From contig JBEHXT010000005.1 in the NCBI GenBank assembly GCA_048498555.1, forward strand, positions 62,001-126,000: a stretch of DNA of 64,000 nucleotides, in the 5' to 3' direction. The DNA is from Danxiaibacter sp048498555 (GTDB lineage Bacteria > Bacteroidota > Bacteroidia > Chitinophagales > Chitinophagaceae). Shown here one piece after another: positions 9,421 to 18,394 of this stretch; within the stretch, counting starts at the first letter, position 1; every line of letters starts with the position of its first letter. The position numbers and the translations under genes were made by a program. The notes under the pieces are model-generated. The model was not told where the DNA came from. It made no database searches and saw only the letters and a program-made list of their open reading frames with translations.

Positions 9421-10152
9421 ATGAAATATACCCTCATAGCAGTGGCTGTACTAACTGCAGCCTCACTGTCATGCTATGCACAAGACATAGACGCTCCAAA
9501 AGTAAATGCAAGTGGGTTCTACATTCTGGGTGGATATAATAATGCCGGTATAACTACGCCAGATAACAGCCTTCTTGAATCTGCTCAACACATCAACACA
9601 TTTAACACCGGCATACTTGCCGATATTCGGCTAAGCGACAGGCTTTCCTTAATGACTGGTTTAATGGTCTGCGGTAACGGCGCTAAAACAAGTTCCACAA
9701 GAAAAATCGGAGATACCGCAACTATTCAGCAGGATGATAAATTCAACCCCATCTTTCTACAAGTGCCATTAATGATAGCATATAAAATTCCTGTAAGTGA
9801 TGACATCCAATTTTATTTAACCGCCGGCCCTTATGTGGCGCGTGGCATCGCAGGCAATTCAGAAGGACAGGTCTCTGTGAATGGAAAAACAACTACAAGC
9901 AAAAAGAAAAAAATCAAATTTGATGATACCCCAACACGAACGCCAAGATCTAATGATGGCCTGCTTTTTACCCAGGTAGATCAAATCTATTATGGAATTA
10001 ACGGGCAGATAGGCTTTCAGTTCAACAGGGTTCTCGTAGGCATAAACTATGCTTATGCATTAACAGAAATAGCTAACGTTGCTCCTGTCGCTTCGCAGAA
10101 GAATACAAACAGATACGCTACCTTGAGCTTAACGTTTGGATTAAAGTTGTAA
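9421..10152 (+). CDS. outer-membrane beta-barrel protein, copy 1
   Basis: Small barrel protein of the OMP_b-brl_2/PorT-like superfamily, 243 residues. The signal peptide ends near residue 20 (SCYAQD). The mature part shows alternating hydrophobic strands, including FYILGGYNNAGI, LSLMTGLMV, FYLTAGPYVARG and VLVGINYAYAL, and ends on an aromatic/hydrophobic strand (LSLTFGLKL), as usual for proteins inserted by the Bam complex. A Lys-rich loop (SKKKKIKF) lies near residue 163. It is clearly paralogous to the next gene, 130 bp downstream on the same strand. Probably a minor porin or structural barrel; no ligand can be named. Confidence 0.8.
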   Translation: MKYTLIAVAVLTAASLSCYAQDIDAPKVNASGFYILGGYNNAGITTPDNSLLESAQHINTFNTGILADIRLSDRLSLMTGLMVCGNGAKTSSTRKIGDTATIQQDDKFNPIFLQVPLMIAYKIPVSDDIQFYLTAGPYVARGIAGNSEGQVSVNGKTTTSKKKKIKFDDTPTRTPRSNDGLLFTQVDQIYYGINGQIGFQFNRVLVGINYAYALTEIANVAPVASQKNTNRYATLSLTFGLKL

Positions 10153-10282
10153 AACCAAATCGGCTTTAATTATGTAAGTACTTATATTATTTAATGCTAT
10201 GGCAGCAGCAATAACATTGTCTTGCCAACAAAGTTCCAATTTGGCATGGTGTTGGAAAATATGTGAAGGTAAATGAGTTATT

Positions 10283-11026
10283 ATGAAGAACAGACTAATC
10301 TTATTGCTTGCTGTATCAGCGATCACAGCAGGCACCGCACAGGCCCAGACAACAACAACGACAACAAGCACTCATGATGCAAATCCAGGCGGCATTTATA
10401 TCAAGGGTGGTTATAACCTGGCAAACATCTCCACAAATAACGACGGAACATCAGACGGTGCAAAAGGCTTAAGCACATTCCATGCTGGCGCTGTTGTAGA
10501 TATTCCATTGGCTCCGATGTTGTCATTGCAACCTGGTTTGTTGCTCACTGGTAAAGGTTCAAAGGCTAATTATTATGTAGATCCCAACAACCATTCAGAC
10601 AACTACGTGAAATCAAAATTTAATCCTTTGTATCTTGAATTACCTGTAAACCTTTTAGTAAAATTTCCAATAGGTAATGATGCAAGGATATTTGCCGGTG
10701 CCGGTCCTTATGCAGCGATGGGAATAGGTGGTAAATCAAAGACTGAAGTATCCAGCGGTGGTGTAGTAACTACTACAAGCCGTGATATTAAGTTCAATAA
10801 CGACGACCCTTTGACTCCAGAACAAGAAGGTGCCAGATACGACAGGCTTAAGAAATTCGACTTCGGTATTAATGCACTTGCAGGTGTTGAGTTTAACAGA
10901 TTTCTTGTTGGTGTAAACTATGGCTGGGGCTTAGAAAAGCTTAACTCAACTCAAACGAATAACACCCAAAATGGTAACAATAAATACAGAACGCTAAGCG
11001 TAAGTTTAGGTGTACGATTGAACTAG
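10283..11026 (+). CDS. outer-membrane beta-barrel protein, copy 2
   Basis: A 247-residue paralogue of the preceding gene. The signal peptide ends near residue 21 (GTAQAQ) and is followed by a poly-Thr linker from an ACA/ACG run. Matching blocks include GGIYIKGGYNLANI, LSLQPGLLLTGKGS, KFNPLYLELPVNLL, FAGAGPYAAMGIGG and FLVGVNYGWGL, and it ends in LSVSLGVRLN, an outer-membrane C-terminal strand. The gap before it contains a 6-bp inverted repeat (ttccaa/ttggaa, about 10231-10256) of unknown use. A hairpin terminator follows directly. Function beyond membrane barrel is not recognised. Confidence 0.8.
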   Translation: MKNRLILLLAVSAITAGTAQAQTTTTTTSTHDANPGGIYIKGGYNLANISTNNDGTSDGAKGLSTFHAGAVVDIPLAPMLSLQPGLLLTGKGSKANYYVDPNNHSDNYVKSKFNPLYLELPVNLLVKFPIGNDARIFAGAGPYAAMGIGGKSKTEVSSGGVVTTTSRDIKFNNDDPLTPEQEGARYDRLKKFDFGINALAGVEFNRFLVGVNYGWGLEKLNSTQTNNTQNGNNKYRTLSVSLGVRLN

Positions 11027-11051
11027 GTTGTTTGATAGGTATATTTCAAGT

Positions 11052-11091
11052 AAAAGAGCCATCTGCTAATCAACAGGTGGCTTTTTCTTTT
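11052..11091. terminator. bidirectional terminator between the barrel gene and yihY
   Basis: Stem agccatctg / caggtggct with one G-T pair and an 8-base loop, flanked by an A run on the left and a T run on the right, so it can serve both convergent genes. Confidence 0.8.
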
Positions 11092-11096
11092 CGCAG

Positions 11097-12056
11097 TCAA
11101 ACATCATTTGCGGTTTTAGAAGCCGATAAATTCTCCGTATCATCTAATGGCCTTTTATTTTCCATCTCCACCTGGTGAATCCAAACAGCATAGTCATTCG
11201 GGTAAATGTGCCTACCCGTAAACTGTGCATAAGCACGGGTAAATGCGGCGCCAACATAAAGAATGGTTGCTGAATAATATACCCACAAAAGGATAATCAC
11301 CACCGACCCTGCGGCACCATAAGAACTGGTTACCTTCGTTTTTCCAAGGTAATAGCCAATAACAAACTTGCCTATCATAAAAAGAATGGCTGTGGTAAAA
11401 GCTCCGATCCGCACATCTTTCCACTTGATTTTAGCATCTGGCAATACCTTAAAAATAACCCCAAACAAAAAACTGATGATAGCGAAAGTAAGTACCATAT
11501 TAAGCAGATAGGTAACATAAAATGTTCCCTCCGGCACCAACCGCATAATCTCTTTCACCAAAGCATCGAGTACTGCATTTACCACAAGCGAAACAAGCAG
11601 GATAAACCCAAGCACAACTACCATTGAAAAACTGAGGAGCCGGTTTACCAACATCTTCACCCAGCCTTTACGTGGTTTGGCCTTTAAATGCCATATTAGA
11701 TTAATTGAGTCCTGGATTTCGGCAAAAACACCCGTAGCGGCAAAAATGAGTGCTACAATACCAACTACCGAGGCCCAGGAAATGTCGCGCGACACAGTTG
11801 CATTTCTAATTAATTGTTGAATCTGCAAAGCTGCCTGTTCCCCTACAAAAGATTTTATCTGTCCGTAAATTGTTCCTTCAATTGCGTTCCTACCGTAGAA
11901 AATATCACACAGAGTGATCACCACAATCATCATTGGCGCAATGGAAAAAACGGTGTAGTACGCAAGAGCCGCACTCATCCGCGCAATTTTTATATCGCTA
12001 TAATCACTAATTGTCTGCTTTAAGACTGTTCCGGTATTTTTTAAAAACGTTCGCAT
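11097..12056 (-). CDS. YihY/BrkB family inner-membrane protein
   Basis: Polytopic inner-membrane protein of the YihY/BrkB family, about 319 residues with six predicted membrane spans. Characteristic segments are AALAYYTVFSIAPMMIV near residues 30-46, SVVGIVALIFAATGVFAEIQ, and GAAGSVVIILLWVYYSATILY near the C-terminus, followed by a soluble tail. BrkB was first tied to serum resistance, and the YihY group was wrongly called RNase BN; its biochemical role is still unsettled. It is the last gene of a minus-strand run after the MazG-like gene (34 bp gap). The ATG at 12056 is used; no better start is seen. Confidence 0.9.
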   Translation of the reverse strand: MRTFLKNTGTVLKQTISDYSDIKIARMSAALAYYTVFSIAPMMIVVITLCDIFYGRNAIEGTIYGQIKSFVGEQAALQIQQLIRNATVSRDISWASVVGIVALIFAATGVFAEIQDSINLIWHLKAKPRKGWVKMLVNRLLSFSMVVVLGFILLVSLVVNAVLDALVKEIMRLVPEGTFYVTYLLNMVLTFAIISFLFGVIFKVLPDAKIKWKDVRIGAFTTAILFMIGKFVIGYYLGKTKVTSSYGAAGSVVIILLWVYYSATILYVGAAFTRAYAQFTGRHIYPNDYAVWIHQVEMENKRPLDDTENLSASKTANDV

Positions 12057-12090
12057 ACATCACGTTTTTTACTGGCAGGAGATTATTTGT

Positions 12091-12420
12091 TTAAGATTGC
12101 AGCTTATCGTTATTTAAGTGCCTGTCTTTATCTCTTTGTGTTTTCTTGTCAAAGTTCTTTTGCAATGCCTCTGTTAAATTTACGCCTGTCTGGTTGGCAA
12201 GGCATATCAACACCCATAAAACATCGGCCATTTCATCGGAAATTGACTTTCCTTTATCACTTTCTTTGAATGATTGTTCCCCATATGTTCTTACCATTAA
12301 GCGGGAAAGTTCTCCCACTTCTTCCATAAGAATCCCCAAATTCGTCAATTCATTAAAGTATCGCACACCTACTGTTTTTATCCATTCATCAACCTGTTGT
12401 TGTGCTTGTTCTATAGTCAT
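12091..12420 (-). CDS. MazG-like nucleotide pyrophosphohydrolase
   Basis: Small all-alpha NTP pyrophosphohydrolase of 109 residues, predicted to hydrolyse a nucleoside triphosphate to the monophosphate and pyrophosphate, probably as a house-cleaning enzyme. Metal-binding signatures are visible: LMEEVGELSRLM (E-x-x-E, about residues 31-42) and ISDEMADVLWVLICLA (E-x-x-D, about 60-75). The start lies 5 bp after the haemoglobin gene stop, so the two are very likely co-transcribed. Substrate preference cannot be read from sequence. The C-terminus is charged and probably disordered. Confidence 0.85.
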   Translation of the reverse strand: MTIEQAQQQVDEWIKTVGVRYFNELTNLGILMEEVGELSRLMVRTYGEQSFKESDKGKSISDEMADVLWVLICLANQTGVNLTEALQKNFDKKTQRDKDRHLNNDKLQS

Positions 12421-12425
12421 AGATG

Positions 12426-12812
12426 TTATTTTGAAATTCCTCCGTAAATAAGTTTCACTTTCATAACAGTAGCAATGGACAGCGCACGCTGCTTAATCCG
12501 TTCTGAATTATCACCTTCAAACAACTCGTCCACTGTTTTTTGAAAGATGTTTACCCACCTGTCGAAATGCTCGGATTTAAAAGGTGAAAGATGGTGTATA
12601 TGTTTGTGCACAGCCATCGGGTTGCCCGAATAACTATTGCTGTTAAACAAAACGTTCTCCCAGAAATCAACTATAACCGGTAAATGCACTACAAGATCCA
12701 ATTGAATCACCTCATTAAAATAATGGCCAATCACATCATCTTTCATCACTGTTTCATAAAACACATGCATCAATTTGTCCAGGTCTTTTCTATCAACAAT
12801 ATCGTGTTTCAT
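12426..12812 (-). CDS. group III truncated haemoglobin
   Basis: A 128-residue protein matching the short 2-over-2 globin fold of group III (TrHbP). Typical features are VFYETVMKDDVIGHYF near the start (helix B with the B10 Tyr), FWENVLFNSNSYSGNPMAVHKHI in the helix E/F area, and HFDRWVNIFQKTVDELF, whose His is the likely proximal haem ligand. Group III proteins are linked to oxygen or nitric-oxide chemistry under low oxygen, but the function is not settled. The gene heads a tight pair with the MazG-like gene. The 152-bp gap upstream of it holds word-like repeats (gtacgagctacgaagtacc) but no clear promoter. Confidence 0.85.
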   Translation of the reverse strand: MKHDIVDRKDLDKLMHVFYETVMKDDVIGHYFNEVIQLDLVVHLPVIVDFWENVLFNSNSYSGNPMAVHKHIHHLSPFKSEHFDRWVNIFQKTVDELFEGDNSERIKQRALSIATVMKVKLIYGGISK

Positions 12813-12964
12813 TATGTTTTTGCTTTAATGCAAAACCGCATTTAAGTACGAGCTACGAAGTACCAAGTATTTAATTTGAGCAGTTTTATTTTCTTCGTAT
12901 TTCTTTCTTTATGAATAAACTTCAAGGTATTGCTCACATCTTTTATTTTCCGTATTATGTCAAT

Positions 12965-13417
12965 CTATTCCTTGTTCTTTGTGTCAATAACAATTGTAAC
13001 GGGCCCATCGTTTAGCAAGGCGACTTTCATATCTGCTCCGAATATTCCGGTCTGTATTTCCTGACCCAAATCAGCTCCCAGCCTGCTGATCATTTTTTCA
13101 TACATCGGAATAGCTATATCAGGTTTGCTTGCTTTTATATAAGATGGCCTGTTGCCTTTTTTTGTGGCAGCATGCAATGTAAACTGGCTCACAAGTAAAA
13201 TGCCGCCGTTCACTTCTTTAACACTTAAATTCATTACATCCTGTTCATCATTAAAAATACGAAGGTTGACAATCTTATTACTCAGCCATTCAATGTCGTC
13301 GGAAGTGTCTGCATCTTCAATACCTATTAACACCAATAATCCCAGTTTTATAGCGCCGGTAATTTTTCCATCCACTGTAACACTAGCCTCACTAACCCTT
13401 TGAATAACTGCTCTCAT
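12965..13417 (-). CDS. dtd: D-aminoacyl-tRNA deacylase
   Basis: Proofreading enzyme that frees D-amino acids (and glycine mischarged on tRNA-Ala) from tRNA in the cytoplasm. The start is the ATG at 13417, giving the standard N-terminus MRAVIQRVSEASVTVDG; ten further upstream codons are open but not family-like. The family signatures GGILLVSQFTLHAATKKGNRPSY (SQFTL motif, near residues 74-96) and NDGPVTIVIDT (the GP motif, near 137-147) are both present, which supports catalytic competence. 150 residues, the usual length. It is transcribed away from arfB with a 53-bp gap. Confidence 0.95.
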   Translation of the reverse strand: MRAVIQRVSEASVTVDGKITGAIKLGLLVLIGIEDADTSDDIEWLSNKIVNLRIFNDEQDVMNLSVKEVNGGILLVSQFTLHAATKKGNRPSYIKASKPDIAIPMYEKMISRLGADLGQEIQTGIFGADMKVALLNDGPVTIVIDTKNKE

Positions 13418-13470
13418 ATCTTTTCCTAATTTTACATAAAGACTCAAATTTCAGTTTTATACAGCACAAG

Positions 13471-13881
13471 ATGAAAATTAATATCACGCGGGAGATTGTT
13501 TTTTCAACAGCAAGAAGCGGCGGAAAAGGCGGGCAGAATGTAAACAAGGTAGAAACAATGGTGGAGGGCAGATGGAATGTTGCAGCGTCTGCTATTGCAA
13601 CAGAGGATCAAAAGAAAATGATCAGTCAAAAATTATCCGGCAAAATAACTGACGAAGGTTATTTACTTGTTAAATCACAATCGGACAGAACACAGTTGGG
13701 TAACAAGCAGCTTGTTGTAGAGAAAATGCATCAGCTTATTGAACAAGCCTTACATAAAAAGAAAGCGCGCCTGGCAACCAAGCCAACAAAGGCTTCACAG
13801 GAAAAAAGGATTAAGAGCAAAAAGCAACAGTCAGAAGTAAAATCGGGAAGAAAAAGGCTCAGCCGGGATTCATGGGATTAG
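13471..13881 (+). CDS. arfB: alternative ribosome-rescue peptidyl-tRNA hydrolase
   Basis: Release-factor-like protein (ArfB/YaeJ) that rescues ribosomes stalled without a stop codon by hydrolysing peptidyl-tRNA. The catalytic GGQ loop is present in SARSGGKGGQNVNKVETMV, near residues 15-33. The last 30 or so residues are strongly basic (KKKARLATKPTKASQEKRIK, then KSGRKRLSRDSWD), as expected for the tail that enters the empty mRNA channel. 136 residues, the normal size. It is divergent from dtd and convergent with the M1 peptidase gene, with a perfect hairpin in between. Not a canonical RF1/RF2, because the codon-recognition domains are absent. Confidence 0.92.
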   Translation: MKINITREIVFSTARSGGKGGQNVNKVETMVEGRWNVAASAIATEDQKKMISQKLSGKITDEGYLLVKSQSDRTQLGNKQLVVEKMHQLIEQALHKKKARLATKPTKASQEKRIKSKKQQSEVKSGRKRLSRDSWD

Positions 13882-13923
13882 CGTCTAAATCCCTTACATG
13901 ATAATATTCAAAGCGTACAACCC

Positions 13924-13954
13924 GATTGATTGGATGACTAGTATCCAATCAATC
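13924..13954. terminator. perfect 12-bp hairpin between convergent genes
   Basis: gattgattggat and atccaatcaatc are exact inverse complements around a 7-base loop. It lacks a good T run on either strand, so it may be a weak bidirectional terminator, an RNA-end stabiliser or a protein site. Confidence 0.55.
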
Positions 13955-13965
13955 CTACAAATCTA

Positions 13966-15546
13966 TTAATCCCGGCTAACCGTGGCGTGATATAACAGTT
14001 TAACATCCGGATCCGGCACTATTGTTTGTGGCGCTTTATCAACAGCTATTTCTTTGGATGTGTTGCGCTCACTTATTTCAAGATTAATTTTCTTATCACC
14101 GATGAGGATTTCCAATGGAAAACTAAACGAGGTTGCCTGTATTTGCTTCACATTTACAAGAACAGATTTTTTCGCCGCATTGTATTTCCAGCTTATCTGC
14201 AATTCAGGTTGCCCTGTGGTGTAAAGCCATTGCTGAAAAAATTCATGTAGGTTTTGTCCGCTTACTTTTTCAAATATCACTTTCAAATCTTCTGTTCCTG
14301 CATTTTTACCGGCATAGGTTGCGTAATAAGTCCTGATGCTTTGCCAGAATAAAGAATCGCCTAGCTTATTTCTTAACATGTGCAAAACCCATCCGCCTTT
14401 CTGATAGCTATTAGCGTTCAATAATGTCATCGGCGCTTTGCTGCCGATCGTATCCACAACTGGTGTATGTTTGTCCTTACTCAGTCTTACAACATCTTCC
14501 CTGTCTTTTTCCATTCTTTTTCTTAGGCTGTCTGTGCCGTATTTTTCCTCGAGATACATGTGCGTCATATACGTTGCAAACCCTTCACTCAGCCAGAGAT
14601 GTGGCCAGTCTGTTTCAGAAGCCGCATCTCCAAACCACTGATGCGCTATTTCATGCGCGAGCAGGGATTCTATGTGTTTGTCTCCAACCGAATTCTCGAA
14701 ATAAAAAATGGTTCCTGCATTTTCAACACCGCCGAATATTGTTTTAGATTGAATGTTTGCCAGCTTTTTATATTCATACGGGCCAACGTGTTTTATATAC
14801 CACGGCAATATTTTTTGCGCAAGTGCATAATCTTTAAAGCCACGCTCCTTTTGTTGCGGATATATCCAGCTATAAACAGGAATACATTCAACGTTGCCTA
14901 CATAATTAACAGCAAAATCCGCAATACCCAGTGCATAAATTTTTGTAGATATTGCTACGTCCTCTTTCCAATGAGTCAATTTTAGGTGATTGGGAAGATT
15001 TGTCTCTTCTACCTGCAAGCCACTTGCAACAACCTGGTAGTGATCGGGAGCAGTTACAATAAATTCTACCGAAGATTTGTCGGAAGGGTGATCATTGCAA
15101 GGAATCCAATGCTGTGCACGATTAGGCCAGTTGTCTGAAAAAAAAGTACGTTTCCCAAACTTGTTAGTGCTAATGATAAACCCGTTGGCAGGGATTCCGG
15201 CGTATGCAATGGTAACATCATATTGCTCCCCGTTTCGAACCCGCATATTTAAAATAACATGATCGCTGTCCTGGCTAAATGCAACCGGCTGACTGTTCTT
15301 TAGAACACTGCTCACCAACATTCCTTTACCTGATGCCGCTTTTTTAATGAGATTAAAAATTACCTGCGCCGCATCTGCACGGCTGATAAACGTTATGGTA
15401 GCATTTCCTTTAATTGAGTTGTTATCATCATTTACAGAAAGGCTATATTGATAATGCTGCACGTCAACTAGCGAAAAAGGCAATTGTGCAGTGGACATTA
15501 AATAAAATGAAATAAAGAAAGTAAAAAGGGCTAAATGCTTGCTCAT
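13966..15546 (-). CDS. M1 family zinc aminopeptidase, exported
   Basis: Zinc metallopeptidase of family M1. A signal peptide ends near residue 20 (LMSTAQ). The zinc site is HEIAH at residues 298-302, with the third ligand Glu at about 321 (WLSEGFATYM). The exopeptidase loop, GAMEN in classical members, is GGVENAG here (272-278), a common variant. At 526 residues it is shorter than full M1 enzymes, with no large C-terminal helical domain, so it resembles the compact periplasmic M1 group. It follows the MutS-like gene by 31 bp and is probably co-transcribed with it. The substrate is unknown; peptide scavenging is likely. Confidence 0.9.
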   Translation of the reverse strand: MSKHLALFTFFISFYLMSTAQLPFSLVDVQHYQYSLSVNDDNNSIKGNATITFISRADAAQVIFNLIKKAASGKGMLVSSVLKNSQPVAFSQDSDHVILNMRVRNGEQYDVTIAYAGIPANGFIISTNKFGKRTFFSDNWPNRAQHWIPCNDHPSDKSSVEFIVTAPDHYQVVASGLQVEETNLPNHLKLTHWKEDVAISTKIYALGIADFAVNYVGNVECIPVYSWIYPQQKERGFKDYALAQKILPWYIKHVGPYEYKKLANIQSKTIFGGVENAGTIFYFENSVGDKHIESLLAHEIAHQWFGDAASETDWPHLWLSEGFATYMTHMYLEEKYGTDSLRKRMEKDREDVVRLSKDKHTPVVDTIGSKAPMTLLNANSYQKGGWVLHMLRNKLGDSLFWQSIRTYYATYAGKNAGTEDLKVIFEKVSGQNLHEFFQQWLYTTGQPELQISWKYNAAKKSVLVNVKQIQATSFSFPLEILIGDKKINLEISERNTSKEIAVDKAPQTIVPDPDVKLLYHATVSRD

Positions 15547-15577
15547 GGATGATAGATCAGTTAATATAATTTCAGGA

Positions 15578-16894
15578 TTACAATTTTTCCAGCATATTTA
15601 CAACACCTTCGCGTTTTAAGATGAGGTAACCAAGCCTGTCATTACTCACACCTTCTTTCAGGTGATAGCTGAACACCAACTGGTCATCTTTAACTTCGGT
15701 TTCAAAATAGCGGAAGATAATATTGGGATATTGACTTAGCGAATCTCCTATTTCATACAAATGCGTTGATAAAATAAATTGTGCATTTTTCATTTTCCTT
15801 AACCCTTCTATTACGGTGGTGCTACATTTCATCGCATCCTGCACATTGGTGCCTTTGAATAACTCATCGATCAAAATAAGCCATTTTCTGCCATCGCTTA
15901 TTTTGTCAATGGTTTTGCGGATTCGTTGCACTTCGTTGAAGAAAAAACTTTCTCCTTTGATGATATTGTCTTCTACCTGGATATTACTCAGCAACCCATC
16001 GAAGAGAGACAATTTCATTTTTGTTGCAGGAACACCCATACCCACGTGAGCCAGAAAAACGCTTACACCAACCGCCTTAATAAATGTACTCTTTCCGGCC
16101 ATGTTGGCACCGGTTAAAAACAGGAAATTCCGATCGGGCGTTAAAGCAATATCATATGCAACCGGCGTAGCCAACAATGGATGATACAATTGTTCCACTT
16201 CAAAGAAAGGCTGATCACGCTCTATAAATTCGGGAAACGCCAACTGATATTGAATACATGCAGTTGCCATGCTATAGTATGCATCCAGCTGAGAATACAG
16301 ATCTACAAGGTCCAGCATTTCATGTTTAAAATGCCTTTTAACAAACTGGCCAAAATGCAGCACGTCTGCAATGCTTAGCTTTTTATCAGTCGGCCATTCA
16401 GCCATTTTTACCGCAACAGGTTTATTCAGCAGCAACTCAATTTTTTGCAGCATAGTTGTTAAAGGCCTTGGATTGTCGTCAGCCTTCAGTAGCGCCACAA
16501 GTTGATGCATTGTATGAACGAAGTCAAGAAAATGTTTTACCGAGTAACGTATTAACGAGTAATCCGGGCCATTAGACAATTTGTAAAGCGCCGCAGTAAC
16601 AATATTCGCACTAACAGGGATATCGGCCACCTGGTTTTCAAAAAACTTTTCAACTACCATTACTGTTCCATTGGTAATTCCTTCAGGCCATTTTTTATAG
16701 CAGGTAATAATGCGCTTAATAATACGCTGTGTGTTGTTAACATCAGTAAGGCTATCCAGCGGAGCGCTGAATAATGTTCTCAGCCAGTCCCGGCCCCCTA
16801 TTGTCCTTGCAAAATTAAAATGATGAAAAACGGAGAGTTCTTCATCACGCTGAAATATAGAAAGGTCGTTGACGGTTGTTTTGTCTGCCTGCAT
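15578..16894 (-). CDS. MutS-related DNA-binding ATPase, short form
   Basis: MutS-superfamily protein of 438 residues with the clamp/lever helices and a complete ATPase but no N-terminal mismatch-recognition domain. The Walker A motif is TGANMAGKST (residues 261-270), Walker B is LILIDELFKGTN (339-350), and STHLYEIG is the switch His region. The order matches short MutS-like proteins widespread in Bacteroidota, which are unlikely to do canonical mismatch repair because the Phe-x-Glu reader is missing. The role is unknown; branched-DNA processing or recombination control is possible. The first gene of a pair with the M1 peptidase. Confidence 0.85.
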   Translation of the reverse strand: MQADKTTVNDLSIFQRDEELSVFHHFNFARTIGGRDWLRTLFSAPLDSLTDVNNTQRIIKRIITCYKKWPEGITNGTVMVVEKFFENQVADIPVSANIVTAALYKLSNGPDYSLIRYSVKHFLDFVHTMHQLVALLKADDNPRPLTTMLQKIELLLNKPVAVKMAEWPTDKKLSIADVLHFGQFVKRHFKHEMLDLVDLYSQLDAYYSMATACIQYQLAFPEFIERDQPFFEVEQLYHPLLATPVAYDIALTPDRNFLFLTGANMAGKSTFIKAVGVSVFLAHVGMGVPATKMKLSLFDGLLSNIQVEDNIIKGESFFFNEVQRIRKTIDKISDGRKWLILIDELFKGTNVQDAMKCSTTVIEGLRKMKNAQFILSTHLYEIGDSLSQYPNIIFRYFETEVKDDQLVFSYHLKEGVSNDRLGYLILKREGVVNMLEKL

Positions 16895-16965
16895 ATATGG
16901 CCCGTTTGGTTGATGTAATTATCCGCTCTTCCGCTCCACACAAAGTCCAACGCTTAAAATAGTAC

Positions 16966-17009
16966 GAGGAAATACGGTTAAAACAAAGCTGAATTTACTG
17001 TATTTCCTC
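16966..17009 (-). terminator. hairpin after dihydroorotase
   Basis: gaggaaatac (16966-16975) and gtatttcctc (17000-17009) form a perfect 10-bp stem with a 24-base loop. A second small hairpin, gagcca/tggctc at 17015-17032, lies right next to the stop. Neither has a strong T run. Confidence 0.5.
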
Positions 17010-17033
17010 TCAATGAGCCAGATCAATGGCTCG

Positions 17034-18371
17034 CTATCTGTCAAATTTTAATCGCTGTCCTTTCTTAGATTCATCGAAGGCTCCGTTTCCATAAACCAAA
17101 TGGCCATTTACAAAAGTATTTGTTACAGATGCAGGGAATGTAAAGCCTTCCAGCGGGCTCCATCCGCATTTATAAAGAATGTTTTCTTTAGAAACAGTAA
17201 AGGGTTTGTTCATGTCAACCATAACCAGGTCAGCAAAATAGCCTTCACGTATATAGCCCCTGTTTTTTATCTGGAAACATTTGGCCACTGCATGGCTCAT
17301 TTTCTCTGCCACTTTTTCGATTGTGATTTTTCCTTCTTTCACATAATTCAACATCAATAATAATGAGTGCTGAACCAATGGAAGGCCGGCGTGCGCTTTT
17401 TCATAAGGCTCGTCTTTTTCAGCCCATGTATGAGGCGCGTGGTCCGTAGCAATTACATCAAGCCTGTCATCCAGCAAAGCATTCCATAAAGCAGGTTTAT
17501 GATGTGCATCTTTAATCGCCGGATTGCATTTGATCTGGTTACCCAATCTTGCATAATCATCAGCGGTAAAATGCAGGTGGTGCACACATACTTCTGCAGT
17601 AATTCTCTTATCCTCCAACGGAATCATATTCGTAAACAGCTGAAGTTCCTTTTCTGTAGAGATGTGCAAAATATGCAAGCGTGTGCCGTATTTTTTGGCG
17701 AATTGAATAGCTTTAAGAGACGACTCAAAACAAGCATCTTCATTTCGGATGATAGGATGATCAGAAGGCTCCAATACCGATTTTTCACTTTTTAGCTTAG
17801 CGAGATTAGCTTTAATAATGGGCTCTTCTTCGCAATGCGTTGCAATCAACACTTCTACGCCGCCAAAAACTTTATCCAACATCATCGGGCTGTCTACCAG
17901 CAAATTTCCTGTTGACGAACCCATGAACATTTTTACGCCGCAAACGTCATTTTTCTTTTCATTCGTCCTCAACACCTCTTCAATGTTATCGTTAGAGGTG
18001 CCCATGTAAAAGGAATAATTAGCCAAAGAAGTTTGTGAGGCTATATTGTATTTTTCTTCGAGTAAATCGTGTGTAAATGTAGGAGGCACTGTATTAGGCA
18101 TCTCCATAAAACTGGTAACACCACCCGCAACAGCTGCCTTTGCTTCTGTATAAATATTCGCCTTATGGGTTAAGCCGGGTTCACGAAAGTGCACCTGGTC
18201 ATCAATAGCGCCTGGCATAAGGTACTGCCCTTTGCCATCTATTTCTTTTAAGTTTTCCACATTCGATATGATTGGCGCGATCTTTTCAATTATTCCATTC
18301 TTTATACAAACATCACCGTGAATAACTTTACCTTCGCCGACAATATTAATATTCTTGATTATATAACTCAT
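17034..18371 (-). CDS. pyrC: dihydroorotase
   Basis: Amidohydrolase that closes carbamoyl-aspartate to dihydroorotate in pyrimidine synthesis. About 445 residues. It shows the first metal motif in DDQVHFREPGLTHKANI (about residues 58-74), metal-ligand His regions THCEEE and LHILHISTEKE, and the late Asp in VIATDHAPHTWAEKDEP (about 310-326), so the binuclear zinc site appears complete. The length and HFREPG motif fit the class I/PyrC-like Bacteroidota form; allantoinase or dihydropyrimidinase is a less likely alternative. It is divergent from the next gene with only 23 bp between start codons, so the two promoters must overlap the coding ends. Confidence 0.88.
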   Translation of the reverse strand: MSYIIKNINIVGEGKVIHGDVCIKNGIIEKIAPIISNVENLKEIDGKGQYLMPGAIDDQVHFREPGLTHKANIYTEAKAAVAGGVTSFMEMPNTVPPTFTHDLLEEKYNIASQTSLANYSFYMGTSNDNIEEVLRTNEKKNDVCGVKMFMGSSTGNLLVDSPMMLDKVFGGVEVLIATHCEEEPIIKANLAKLKSEKSVLEPSDHPIIRNEDACFESSLKAIQFAKKYGTRLHILHISTEKELQLFTNMIPLEDKRITAEVCVHHLHFTADDYARLGNQIKCNPAIKDAHHKPALWNALLDDRLDVIATDHAPHTWAEKDEPYEKAHAGLPLVQHSLLLMLNYVKEGKITIEKVAEKMSHAVAKCFQIKNRGYIREGYFADLVMVDMNKPFTVSKENILYKCGWSPLEGFTFPASVTNTFVNGHLVYGNGAFDESKKGQRLKFDR

Positions 18372-18394
18372 ACTAAACTCGATTAAAGTAATTT

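Noticed and set aside
13418..13447. Ten-codon N-terminal extension of dtd
   Set aside because: The family start MRAVIQRV is at 13417.
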